From: Hyphomicrobiales bacterium
Lineage (GTDB): Bacteria; Pseudomonadota; Alphaproteobacteria; Rhizobiales; Aestuariivirgaceae
Direction: 5' to 3'
NCBI GenBank assembly: GCA_026987255.1
Contig: JALSNA010000121.1
Span: forward strand, 1 to 16,039
Length of the DNA: 16,039 nt
The notes under the pieces are model-generated. The model worked only from the letters and a program-made list of their open reading frames with translations. It searched no databases and was not told the DNA's origin. Position 1 is the first letter of the stretch, and each line of letters opens with the position of its first letter. The translations under genes were made by a program, and so were the position numbers. Positions 1 through 7,565 of the stretch are shown in pieces.

Positions 1-199
1 TTTCCTGGGTCATCGGCATGTCCGGGCAAGTCCCACAGGGCGCGAAGGCCTGGCGCCCGCAAGCGCAAACTCCCGCCCCCATACAAGGTTAACAGTCGTT
101 AGGACTTTGCCCCGCCCATGTTTAACAAAAAGTTGCCGGCATGAATAAAATCTGGAAATTTCCTTGCCCCATTGAATCAAGACGGGAACAGGCCCAGGG

Positions 200-1282
200 T
201 CAATCCAGAACGATCATGTCGGCGCTGTTCCAGCCCAGATGGACCTCATCGCCGATGTCGAAGGCATCCACCGCCGCGCGTGTTGCATTGGCGAAGATGA
301 CCGACAGGCGCAAGCCGCGCGGCGTTTCCACATACATGTGCGAGATGTCGCCATAATAGGCCCAGTCGGTGACCTTGCCGCGCAAGGTGATGTCCCTTTG
401 CAGCGGCTGGCGCGAAATGGCGATCTTTTCCGGCCGCACCGCCAGCTGCACCGCCCCTGAAGCAGGCCCCTCGTGGGGGATGGTGATGCGCCCCAGATCC
501 GCCGTCTGCACGGCAAGACCGGTTTCGTCCGCACCCATCACCTGCCCTTCCAGAAGATTGATCTTGCCGATGAAATCGGCCACGAAGCGGGTCTTCGGTG
601 TCTCGTAGAGGCCGCCGGGGGTGTCTATCTGCTCCACCCGGCCATCGCGCATGACGGCGATGCGGTCGGCCATGGACAGGGCCTCGTCCTGGTCATGGGT
701 GACGATGACGAAGGTGATGCCGATGCGCGCCTGCAGATTGGCCAGCTCCAGTTGCATGGCCTCGCGCAGCTTGGCGTCCAGGGCCGAAAGCGGCTCGTCC
801 AGCAACAGCACCCGCGGATGCTTGACCAGGGCGCGCGCCAGGGCCACCCGCTGGCGCTGTCCGCCGGAGAGCTGATCGGGCTTTCTGTCCGCGAATTGCG
901 ACAATTGCACCAGATCGAGTCCTTCCCGCACCTTCTCTTCGATCCGCGCCTTCGGCTCACCGGTGACCTTCAGCCCGTAGGCGACATTTTCGGCCACCGT
1001 CATGTGGGGGAAGACGGCATAGGACTGAAACACCATGTTCACCGGCCGCCTGTTGGGCGCAATTCCGGCCATGTCTTTCCCGTCGATGAGAATGCGTCCC
1101 TCCGTCGGCTCCTCCAGTCCGGCGATCATGCGCAGCAAGGTGGTCTTGCCGCAGCCCGACGGCCCCAGCAGGGCGAAGAACTCGCCTTCGCGTATTTCGA
1201 TGTTGGCGTCATCGACCGCCACCACGGAGCCAAAGCGCTTGGTGACATTCTCGATGGAAACGATGGGCGCGGTTTTGCTCAT
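200..1282 (-). CDS. potA: Polyamine ABC transporter ATP-binding protein (PotA/PotG type)
   Basis: This is the cytoplasmic ATPase of a spermidine/putrescine importer; it powers uptake through the PotB and PotC permeases encoded just upstream. The 360-aa protein has the full ABC set: Walker A GPSGCGKTT (residues 40-48), Q-loop near Q86, signature LSGGQ (138-142), Walker B VLLLDEP (158-164) and the switch histidine H196. A C-terminal regulatory (TOBE-like) domain covers roughly residues 240-355. Length fits the family (about 360-380 aa). The start is supported by a GAGGA Shine-Dalgarno that overlaps the potC stop; the gap to potC is 8 nt, so translation is probably coupled. It is the last gene of the operon. 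Polyamine rather than another substrate is inferred from the PotD-like binding protein and the aminotransferase in the same operon. Confidence 0.95.
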   Translation of the reverse strand: MSKTAPIVSIENVTKRFGSVVAVDDANIEIREGEFFALLGPSGCGKTTLLRMIAGLEEPTEGRILIDGKDMAGIAPNRRPVNMVFQSYAVFPHMTVAENVAYGLKVTGEPKARIEEKVREGLDLVQLSQFADRKPDQLSGGQRQRVALARALVKHPRVLLLDEPLSALDAKLREAMQLELANLQARIGITFVIVTHDQDEALSMADRIAVMRDGRVEQIDTPGGLYETPKTRFVADFIGKINLLEGQVMGADETGLAVQTADLGRITIPHEGPASGAVQLAVRPEKIAISRQPLQRDITLRGKVTDWAYYGDISHMYVETPRGLRLSVIFANATRAAVDAFDIGDEVHLGWNSADMIVLD

Positions 1283-1290
1283 GGGAATCC

Positions 1291-2154
1291 TCAGGCACTG
1301 TCCTGTGGCTTGTTGAAGCGCATGGCGATGGCGGTCATGACGACGGTGATGAGCACCAGCACGGTGGAGGCGGCATTGACCTCCGGCGTCACCGAAAAGC
1401 GCACCATGGAATAGACCTTGACCGGGAAGGTCACCGTATTTGGTCCGGAGGTGAAGAAGGTAATGACGAAATCATCCAGCGACAGGGTGAAAGCCAGAAG
1501 CGCCCCGCCGATCAGCCCCGGTTTCATGTAGGGAAAGACGACGTTCCAGAAGGTCTGCCACTCGGACGCGCCCAGGTCATGGGAGGCTTCCTCCAGCTCG
1601 CGGTTGAACCCGGCGAGCCGGGCGCGCACCACGATGGCCACGAAGGGGAAGGAAAAGGCGATATGGGCGATGGTAATGGCCGACAGGTTGAGCGGCCAGG
1701 GCAGATCTGCCGGCCAGCCGATGCGGGCGAAAAAGACCATCATGGCCACCCCCATGCAGATCTCCGGCACCACGATGGGCAGCGCCATGAGCCCCTCGTA
1801 GGCGGCCTTGCCGGGGAAGCGGAAGCGCCACAGCATGACCGCCACCATGGCCCCGATGATGGTGGACAGCAATGTGGAGACAAAAGCGATGGTCAGGGAG
1901 TTGGTGAAGGCCTCGAACAGGCCGTCGTTGTTCCATGCCTTTTCGTAATACTTCCAGGTGAAGCCGCGCCAGACCACATTGCGCCGCGAATTGTTGAAGG
2001 AAAAGACCATCAGGGTGATGATCGGCGCATAAAGCAGCAGGAAGGTTGCCGCCACCACCAGACGCAGCCACAGCCTTCGCGAATACTCCAAAGGCCCGGA
2101 GCGGATGCGCATGATGCGCGTCAGCCAGAATACCTCGCGCGCCTGCTGGGTCAT
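1291..2154 (-). CDS. potC: Polyamine ABC transporter permease (PotC/PotI type)
   Basis: Second inner-membrane permease of the polyamine importer, 287 aa. Hydrophobic segments start near residues 32-52 and continue at about 83-107, 120-142, 158-177, 212-234 and 262-278, fitting six membrane helices. The EAA loop that docks to the ATPase is seen as EEASHDLGAS followed by the FWNVVFP segment (residues 188-208). The start ATG is one nucleotide after the potB stop codon and has a GGAGG ribosome binding site lying inside the end of potB, so the two permeases are almost certainly made by coupled translation. The N-terminus is somewhat long before the first helix (about 30 residues, basic). PotC versus PotI naming cannot be decided from sequence alone. 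Confidence 0.94.
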   Translation of the reverse strand: MTQQAREVFWLTRIMRIRSGPLEYSRRLWLRLVVAATFLLLYAPIITLMVFSFNNSRRNVVWRGFTWKYYEKAWNNDGLFEAFTNSLTIAFVSTLLSTIIGAMVAVMLWRFRFPGKAAYEGLMALPIVVPEICMGVAMMVFFARIGWPADLPWPLNLSAITIAHIAFSFPFVAIVVRARLAGFNRELEEASHDLGASEWQTFWNVVFPYMKPGLIGGALLAFTLSLDDFVITFFTSGPNTVTFPVKVYSMVRFSVTPEVNAASTVLVLITVVMTAIAMRFNKPQDSA

Positions 2155-2155
2155 T

Positions 2156-3043
2156 TCACACCTCCATGGAGCTCTTGCGCCCCGCCATCAGGGCGCGGAT
2201 GGCCAGGGCGCCGAAGGTGGCATACATGAGCAGGAACGACAGGGCCGCGCCAAAGGGCCAGTCGTTGGCCGACTTGAACTGCCGGGCGATGACGTTGCCG
2301 ATCATCTGGGCATTGGTGCCGCCCAGAAGGTCGGGGATCAGGAAGGAGCCCAGGGCCGGGATGAAAACCAGGATGATGCCGCTGACCACGCCGGGCATGG
2401 TGAGCGGCCAGGTCACCTTCCAGAAGGTGCGCGCCTGCGATGCCCCCAGATCGAGCGAGGCCTCCAGATAGCTGCGGTCGAGCTTCTCGATGGAGGCATA
2501 GAGCGGCAGCACCATGAAGGGCATGTAGACATAGACGATGCCCGCCACCACGGCGAAATTGTTGTATAGCAGGGTGAAGGGCTCGAAGGGCCCGAACAGT
2601 TTGTCCAGCCACAGGGCGTTGTAAAGCCACTCCAGCCCGAAATTGACATAGCCGCGGGTGCGGAAAACGGCGATGAGCGCATAGGTGCGCACCAGCATGT
2701 TGATCCAGAAGGGCAAGATGACGCCCAGCAGCATCCATGGCTTCCACCGGGGCCGGGCAAAGGCGATGGCAAAGGCCACCGGATAGGCGATCAGCAGGCA
2801 CAAGAGCGTCACCAGGGCGGAAATCCACACCGATTTCCAGATGATCTTCACATAGACCGGCTCGAAGGCGCGCGCATAATTGGCCAGCGTCCAGGTGATG
2901 TCGATGTCCACGATGCCGCGCTTTTCCCCCAGGCTCATCAGCCAGATGAAGGCCAGGGGCGCAAGGAAGAAAACGAACAGCCAGAAGGTCCCGGGCAGGG
3001 CAAAGACCCAGAAGACCAAGGGATGTTTTCTCCAGCTTTCCAT
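2156..3043 (-). CDS. potB: Polyamine ABC transporter permease (PotB/PotH type)
   Basis: First inner-membrane permease of the importer, 295 aa. A very hydrophobic first helix (about residues 9-37) is followed by further segments near 70-95, 103-123, 160-182, 217-240 and 265-285. The EAA loop reads SYLEASLDLGAS with the TFWKVTWP continuation (191-213), the docking site for PotA. The chosen ATG has a GGGAGGGG purine tract about 7-15 nt upstream. The gene follows potD after an 85-nt gap containing a strong hairpin and abuts potC. PotB and PotC would form the membrane heterodimer. The order D-B-C-A differs from the E. coli potABCD order. Confidence 0.94.
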   Translation of the reverse strand: MESWRKHPLVFWVFALPGTFWLFVFFLAPLAFIWLMSLGEKRGIVDIDITWTLANYARAFEPVYVKIIWKSVWISALVTLLCLLIAYPVAFAIAFARPRWKPWMLLGVILPFWINMLVRTYALIAVFRTRGYVNFGLEWLYNALWLDKLFGPFEPFTLLYNNFAVVAGIVYVYMPFMVLPLYASIEKLDRSYLEASLDLGASQARTFWKVTWPLTMPGVVSGIILVFIPALGSFLIPDLLGGTNAQMIGNVIARQFKSANDWPFGAALSFLLMYATFGALAIRALMAGRKSSMEV

Positions 3044-3076
3044 AGGCCGGCCCTCCCCTCCCGCGGCGGCAGCATG

Positions 3077-3101
3077 CGCCGGGCGGGCTGGCCGCCCGGC
3101 G
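3077..3101 (-). promoter_or_regulatory. Intercistronic hairpin between potD and potB
   Basis: The two arms CGCCGGGCGG are perfectly complementary over 10 bp with a 5-nt loop (arms 3077-3086 and 3092-3101). The structure starts 28 nt after the potD stop codon in the transcribed direction and is not followed by a U tract on that strand, so it is not a typical intrinsic terminator. Hairpins in this position in binding-protein transporter operons are known to protect the upstream mRNA segment or partly stop transcription, giving more binding protein than permease. That role here is inference. Confidence 0.6.
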
Positions 3102-3128
3102 TTTCATCGGCGCATTTGCCCGGTCAGA

Positions 3129-4220
3129 TCAGGCCGCCTGGATCTTCGTCCAGGCGTCCTGGATGAGCTTGGCGCGCGCCTCGCCCAGATAGACGGCCTC
3201 TTCCAGCTTGGCCATGACCGCGGCGGGCGGGAAGATGGCCGGATTCTCCAGATAGTCCTTGCCATCCTTCATCTTGGCGATCAGGGCCTTGGCCGCCGCG
3301 TTGGGCGTGGCATACTGGATGTAGAGGGCATTGTTGGCGGCGATTTCCGGCTCGTTCATGAAGTTGATGAAGGCATGGGCATTGTCCGGATGCGGCGCGC
3401 CCTTGGGGATGCACAGGCAGTCCTGCCACAGCAAGGCGCCTTCCTTTGGCACCACGAAGCCGATGTCCTTGTCCTCTTCCATCACCTGCAGGATGTCGCC
3501 ATTCCATTCCTGGGTCAGATCCACCTCGCCGGAGGCCAGCAGATCCTGGCCATTGTCGGCGGCGAAGGTCTTGATGTTCTTCTTGTTGCGGATGATCAGA
3601 TCCGCCGCCTTGGCGATTTCCTCCGCGCTGGTGGAATTGAAGGAATATCCCAGATACTGCAAGGCGCAGCCGATCACCGTTCCGGCCTCGGCCAGCAGGG
3701 CGATCTTGCCGGCATATTCATCCGAATCGTAGAGATATTTCCACGAATCGGGCGTCTCCTTGACCTTGGAAGGCCGGTAACCGACGCCGATGGTGCCCCA
3801 CATGTAGGTGATGGAATATTTCCGCCCCGGATCGAACTTGGCGTCCTGGAAACGCTTTTCCAGATACTTGAAGTTGGGGATCTTGGCGTGATCGAGCTCC
3901 ATGAGCATGCCGGCCTTGATCATGCGCTCCACGTAATCGTTGGTGGGCACGATGACATCATAGCCGGGGTTGCCGTTCTTCAGCTTGGCCAGCAGTTCGT
4001 CATTGTCGGCGAACAGATCCATCTTGACGGAAATGCCGGTGGCCTTCTTGAAATCGGCCAGGGTGGTTTCGCCGATATAGGTGTCCCAATTGTAGAAATT
4101 GAGTTTCTTTTCCTCCGCGCCGAAGGAGACGGCCGGACCGAAGCTGATGGCGGCGATGGCGGCGCCTGTTCCGGTCAGGAAATTGCGGCGGGTGGGGCGA
4201 AACGATCTTTTGGCTCTCAT
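3129..4220 (-). CDS. potD: Periplasmic polyamine-binding protein, Tat-exported (PotD/PotF type)
   Basis: Periplasmic receptor that captures putrescine or spermidine and delivers it to PotBC. With the start chosen here it has 363 aa (E. coli PotD has 348). The N-terminus carries a twin-arginine signal, TRRNFLT at residues 10-16, followed by a hydrophobic stretch and a likely cleavage near residues 33-36. The mature part begins with the family hallmark LNFYNWDTYIG (40-50), whose W45 and D46 match polyamine-contact positions in PotD/PotF. The EWNGD (238-242) and LLWQD (263-267) segments also match ligand-site regions. This ATG has a good Shine-Dalgarno (GGGAG, 8-nt spacing) and places the RR motif near residue 11. 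An upstream in-frame ATG at 4289 would add 23 residues, with a weaker site, and cannot be fully excluded. It follows the aminotransferase gene closely. Confidence 0.92.
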   Translation of the reverse strand: MRAKRSFRPTRRNFLTGTGAAIAAISFGPAVSFGAEEKKLNFYNWDTYIGETTLADFKKATGISVKMDLFADNDELLAKLKNGNPGYDVIVPTNDYVERMIKAGMLMELDHAKIPNFKYLEKRFQDAKFDPGRKYSITYMWGTIGVGYRPSKVKETPDSWKYLYDSDEYAGKIALLAEAGTVIGCALQYLGYSFNSTSAEEIAKAADLIIRNKKNIKTFAADNGQDLLASGEVDLTQEWNGDILQVMEEDKDIGFVVPKEGALLWQDCLCIPKGAPHPDNAHAFINFMNEPEIAANNALYIQYATPNAAAKALIAKMKDGKDYLENPAIFPPAAVMAKLEEAVYLGEARAKLIQDAWTKIQAA

Positions 4221-4311
4221 GGGCAGGCTCCCTTCCTCTTCTTTTCTGGTTTTTGACGCCATGATGGCTTTTTTCTGATTGTTGTCCATTTTGCCCCGCC
4301 TTGCAATGGGG

Positions 4312-5691
4312 TCAGGACATTTCGCTTTCGACGTCCGCCAGGGTCCTGTCCAGCGCCTCGCGCGCCAGTGCGGCCCACTGGTCCACCTCCGCTTCGCTGA
4401 TGCAAAGGGGCGGGGCAAAGACCATGGTGTCCCAGCATGCGCGCATGATCAGTCCCACATCGATGCAATGATCACGGCAGATGGTTCCCACCCGGCCCAG
4501 GTCATCGAAGCGCTGCCGCCCCGTCTTTTCGCGCACCAGCTCGATGGCCCCGATCAGCCCCTTGACGCGCACCTCGCCCACCAAGGGATGATCGCCAAGC
4601 GCGCCGATCCTTTCGGCCACCACGGCTTCCATGCGCGCCGCGTTCTCCACCAGATTTTCCTCTTCCAGGATGCGCAGGTTCTCCAGCGCCACCGCACAGG
4701 CCACCGGATGACCCGACCAGGTGAAGCCATGGGCGAACTCGCCGCCCTTTTCGATCAGCACCCGCGCCACCCGCTCTCCCACCGCCACCGCGCCCAGCGG
4801 CTGGTAGCCGGAGGTCAGCCCCTTGGCCATGGGCACCAGATCGGCAGTGATGCCGAAGCTCTCGAACCCCCACATCCGGCCGGTGCGGCCAAAGCCGGTG
4901 ATCACTTCGTCGGCTATGAGCAACAGATCGTATGCCCGCGCGATGCGCTGCACCTCGTCCCAGTAGCCGGAAGGGGGAATGATGACCCCGCCCGCCCCCT
5001 GGATGGGCTCGCCGATGATCGCCGCCACCTTCTCCGGCCCCACCCGCAGGATCCTTTCCTCCATGGCGCGCGCCGCCTTGTGGCCGAACTCTTCCGGGCT
5101 CATGTCCCCGCCATGCTGGAACCAGTCGGGCTCCAGGACGTGCTCGAAACCGGGCAGGGGCAGATGCCCCTGGGCGTGCATGCCGCTCATGCCGCCCAGC
5201 GAGGCCGCCGCCATGGTGGAGCCGTGATAGGCGCGGTTGCGCGAGATGAAGACCTGCCGCTGTGGCTGCCCTTCCAGCTGCCAGTAGGTGCGCACCAGGC
5301 GCACGATGGTGTCGTTGGCCTCCGAGCCGGAATTGACGAAGAAGATTTCGTTCAGATGATCCGGCAGCAGGGCGCAGACCCTGGCGGCCAGTTCGGCGGC
5401 CGGTTCCGTGGTGGTCTTGAAGAAGGTGTTGTAGTAGGCCAGCTTGTCCATCTGCGCCCTGGCCACCGCGCCCAGCTCCGGACGGCCATAGCCGATGTTG
5501 ACGCACCACAAACCGCTCATGGCGTCCAGCCAGCGGCGGCCGGAGGCGTCCCAAACCCAGATTCCCTTGCCGCCGCAGATGACGCGCGCCCCGCCTTCCT
5601 TGTGGCGCAGGCTCTTGTGATCGGTAAAGGGATGCAGGTGGTGGGCGCTGTCGGCCGCCTTGATGGCGGAGATGTCAGGGGTATTGGTCAT
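4312..5691 (-). CDS. spuC: Class III PLP-dependent aminotransferase, putrescine-pyruvate type (SpuC-like)
   Basis: Probable omega-aminotransferase that moves the terminal amino group of putrescine (or a related amine) to pyruvate, the first step of polyamine breakdown. The 459-aa protein matches the usual length of about 455. Visible family features: the PLP-phosphate binding NSGSEAND (120-127), YHGST (155-159), the cofactor aspartate D261 in DEVITGFGRTG, and the Schiff-base lysine K290 in MAKGLTSGYQPLGA. The start has a GGAG site 7 nt upstream. It is first in the operon, with potD after it, so uptake and catabolism of the same amine appear to be made together. The substrate is inferred from context; beta-alanine or other amines are possible, since the class III family is broad. 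Its ribosome binding site lies in one arm of a stem described separately. Confidence 0.9.
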   Translation of the reverse strand: MTNTPDISAIKAADSAHHLHPFTDHKSLRHKEGGARVICGGKGIWVWDASGRRWLDAMSGLWCVNIGYGRPELGAVARAQMDKLAYYNTFFKTTTEPAAELAARVCALLPDHLNEIFFVNSGSEANDTIVRLVRTYWQLEGQPQRQVFISRNRAYHGSTMAAASLGGMSGMHAQGHLPLPGFEHVLEPDWFQHGGDMSPEEFGHKAARAMEERILRVGPEKVAAIIGEPIQGAGGVIIPPSGYWDEVQRIARAYDLLLIADEVITGFGRTGRMWGFESFGITADLVPMAKGLTSGYQPLGAVAVGERVARVLIEKGGEFAHGFTWSGHPVACAVALENLRILEEENLVENAARMEAVVAERIGALGDHPLVGEVRVKGLIGAIELVREKTGRQRFDDLGRVGTICRDHCIDVGLIMRACWDTMVFAPPLCISEAEVDQWAALAREALDRTLADVESEMS

Positions 5692-5693
5692 GG

Positions 5694-5750
5694 GATGCTC
5701 CGCAAATTTGCCAAAGAGTGGGGAATCTTCCGAAACGGCCGGGGAGCATC
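5694..5750 (-). promoter_or_regulatory. Leader stem that covers the aminotransferase ribosome binding site
   Basis: In the mRNA (minus strand), GATGCTCC at 5743-5750 is perfectly complementary to GGAGCATC at 5694-5701, which contains the GGAG Shine-Dalgarno and ends two nucleotides before the ATG. The 41 nt between the arms hold small self-complementary pieces (GGAA-GA-TTCC and GCAAATTTGC at 5702-5711). A further hairpin, GCGCCC-loop-GGGCGC, lies upstream at 5794-5810. A structure of this kind could reduce translation of the operon's first gene until it is opened. No known riboswitch class was recognised; regulation is inference. Confidence 0.4.
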
Positions 5751-5886
5751 AGGGCGTGTAATCGATGCGCGCGCACAGGCGCATGACCTCATCGCGCCCG
5801 CACAGGGCGCAACACCGGTGGCGGAGCAAAATCTGAAAGGCCATTTGCGTCATGAAACCTTCGCCATCACGTCTTGCGCCAGCCTG

Positions 5887-6675
5887 TCACGTCACGGCGC
5901 GCAGGACCGTGGACAGCATGGGAAAGACGCCATCGGCGGCGGCCAGCACGTTGCAGGTCTCCAGCACATCCGCCCCGCCGTCGAGGTCCTCCACCCGCCC
6001 GCCGGCCTCGCGCACCATGAGCACGCCCGCCGCGATGTCCCAGATCTTCAGGCCGCGTTCCCAGTAGCCATCGAAGCGCCCGGCGGCCAGCCAGGCGAAA
6101 TCCAGCGATGCCGCCCCGAAGCGGCGCAACCCGGAAACCTGCTCGGAGACCACCGCCAGCTCGCGGCGGAAGCGCGCCAGATCGGCCCGCCCCCGGTGCG
6201 GACAGCCATTGACGATCACCGCCTCGGCCAGCCCCTTGCGGGCCGATGTGCGGATGCGGCGGTTGTTGAGAAAGGCCCCGCGCCCGCGCTCGGCGTGGAA
6301 CAGTTCATCGGTGACCGGATTGTAGATCAGCCCGGCCAGCAGGGTATCTCCCTTGCGCAGGGCGATGGACATGGCGAAATGCGGGATCCCGTGGATGAAA
6401 TTGGTGGTGCCATCCACCGGGTCGATGATCCAGACATGCTCGCCGTCGCCGGTCTCGTCCTCGCCCTCCTCGAGGATGAAGCCGAAGGCCGGGCGCGCCC
6501 TGTGCAGCTCCTCGCGCAGGATCTCCTCGGTGCGCCGGTCGGCGCGGGTGACGAAATCCGCCGGCCCCTTGCGCGACACCTGCAGGTTCTCCACCTCGCC
6601 GAAATCGCGCCGCAAGGGGCGGGCGGCCTTGCGCGCCGCCTTCACCATGACGTTGAGAAGCGCCGATTGAACCAT
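5887..6675 (-). CDS. suhB: Inositol-1-monophosphatase family protein (SuhB-like)
   Basis: Mg-dependent phosphatase of the inositol monophosphatase fold; removes phosphate from inositol phosphates and similar sugars, and in E. coli SuhB also acts in rRNA antitermination. The active-site motifs are present: the EEGED metal-ligand segment, WIIDPVDGTTNFIHG and, near the C-terminus, KIWDIAAGVLMVREAGGRV. The start chosen gives 262 aa because the GGGAG site is 9 nt before this ATG. An ATG three codons upstream (6684) directly abuts that site and is less likely. Family members usually begin near the MVQSALLNVMVKAARKA segment, which agrees. It follows efp with a 53-nt gap and is probably co-transcribed with it. 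Confidence 0.93.
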   Translation of the reverse strand: MVQSALLNVMVKAARKAARPLRRDFGEVENLQVSRKGPADFVTRADRRTEEILREELHRARPAFGFILEEGEDETGDGEHVWIIDPVDGTTNFIHGIPHFAMSIALRKGDTLLAGLIYNPVTDELFHAERGRGAFLNNRRIRTSARKGLAEAVIVNGCPHRGRADLARFRRELAVVSEQVSGLRRFGAASLDFAWLAAGRFDGYWERGLKIWDIAAGVLMVREAGGRVEDLDGGADVLETCNVLAAADGVFPMLSTVLRAVT

Positions 6676-6728
6676 CGTTTTCATCTCCCGGGCGCCCGCG
6701 GCAGCAAAACCCCCGCAGGCGCGATATG

Positions 6729-7295
6729 CTATTCGCTGGCGCGCTTGACGTAGGTGGCGTCATCGGTATTGACGACGATTTTCTCCCCCGCCGTGATGAA
6801 GGGCGGCACCATGACCCGCAACCCGTTGTCCATCACCGCGGGCTTGTAGGAGGAGGCCGCCGTCTGGCCCTTGACCACCGGATCGGCCTCCACCACCTCC
6901 AGCGTCACATGCTGCGGCAGCTTGATGCCCAGCGGCTTGCCCTCGTGGCTTTCCACCGTCACCATCATGCCATCTTGCAAGAAGGCGGCGCGCTCGCCGA
7001 CGAATTCATGCGGCAGCTCGATCTGGTCATAGGTCTCCATGTCCATGAACACCAGCATGTCGCCCTGCTCGTAGAGGAACTGGTAATCCTTCTGCTCCAG
7101 CCGCACCCGCTCGACGTTCTCCGAGGCGCGGAAGCGCTCGTTGAGCTTGGTATTGCCGACGATGGCCTTCATCTCCACCTGGGCGAAGGCCCCGCCCTTG
7201 CCCGGCTTGACGTGCTCCACCCTGGTGACCACCCAAAGCTGATCCTTGTGCATGAGCACGTTGCCCGGTTTGATTTCGTTTCCCTGAATGCGCAT
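6729..7295 (-). CDS. efp: Translation elongation factor P
   Basis: EF-P binds the ribosome between the P and E sites and rescues stalling at polyproline stretches. The 188-aa protein has the usual length and all three beta-barrel domains: an N-terminal KOW-like domain with VKPGKGGAF (residues 29-37), the central OB domain, and the C-terminal domain with the [20 protein letters not shown] segment (EF-P signature region). K33 in the PGKGG loop corresponds to the lysine that is beta-lysylated in E. coli (K34), so modification by an EpmA-type enzyme is plausible; that gene is not in the window. The open frame continues to 7505, but the start at [11 protein letters not shown] is fixed by homology. 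The ribosome binding site is weak. The 270-nt upstream gap indicates its own promoter. Confidence 0.96.
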   Translation of the reverse strand: MRIQGNEIKPGNVLMHKDQLWVVTRVEHVKPGKGGAFAQVEMKAIVGNTKLNERFRASENVERVRLEQKDYQFLYEQGDMLVFMDMETYDQIELPHEFVGERAAFLQDGMMVTVESHEGKPLGIKLPQHVTLEVVEADPVVKGQTAASSYKPAVMDNGLRVMVPPFITAGEKIVVNTDDATYVKRASE

Positions 7296-7447
7296 GTTCT
7301 TGTCGTTCCGTCTTGATTCTGGCGGCTGGGCGCGCCGGTTGATGAGGTTTTCGCGCTTTTCTATAGCCGATTTTGTCCAAAGTCCCGCGAAAAAATCACC
7401 CATTTTTGCGCAATGGCCAGCGGGCAGATGGCAAGGAAGGGCCAAAG
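7296..7447 (-). promoter_or_regulatory. Upstream region of efp, probable promoter area
   Basis: This gap between efp and the repeat holds a TATAGA hexamer on the minus strand (RC of 7360-7365), a possible -10, which would give a leader of about 60 nt. No convincing -35 lies at the right distance, so the exact promoter is uncertain. An AT-rich imperfect inverted repeat (GCGAAAAAAT with ATTTTTGCGC, about 7387-7411) lies just upstream. Confidence 0.3.
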
Positions 7448-7555
7448 GGGAGTCTTGAAAAAACGCTTGCGCGTCCATCCTCCCCCTGCCAGCCACCCCG
7501 AGCATGGGACACTACGGGTGATTGGCAGGGGGGGATGAGGATGGGCTTCAAGATG
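7448..7555 (+). repeat. Dispersed structured repeat, copy 1
   Basis: About 108 bp, clearly homologous to the reverse complement of 14158-14262. Shared parts in order: GGGAGT, AAAAACGCTTG, YATCCTC, CCCCTGCCAGCCACCC, CATGGGACACT, CGG-TG-TTGGCAGGGGG, GAGGATGG and CTTCA-GATG. The central part is a long imperfect inverted repeat (arms about 7476-7499 and 7515-7542) with a loop containing GGGACAC. It begins 11 nt after the stop of the Sel1-repeat gene. Read in that gene's direction (minus) the palindrome comes first, then ACGC-GCAA-GCGT and six Ts, resembling an intrinsic terminator. Short open frames inside it are artefacts. Confidence 0.85.
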
Positions 7556-7565
7556 CCCAAATGGC

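Noticed and set aside
1..19. A possible leftward gene starting with ATG at 19
   Set aside because: Only six codons are visible and there is no clear ribosome binding site, so it cannot be supported. The rest of 1-199 shows no convincing terminator for potA and no gene.
92..107. TTAA-N6-TTAG resembling a CtrA site
   Set aside because: The spacing is 6 rather than 7 and the second half is imperfect; one such match is expected by chance.
173..188. GAATCAAGACGG shared with the efp leader (RC near 7305-7318)
   Set aside because: A 12-bp match between two places in 16 kb, counting both strands, is expected by chance and nothing else around them is alike.
5794..5810. GCGCCC hairpin as an intrinsic terminator of suhB
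   Set aside because: The stem has only 6 bp and no U tract follows on the minus strand.
4279..6753. An 824-codon open frame on the plus strand
   Set aside because: It runs opposite the aminotransferase and the inositol phosphatase, both with full catalytic motifs. Its product is rich in His, Gly, Ala and Gln with no recognisable domain, a GC-composition shadow.
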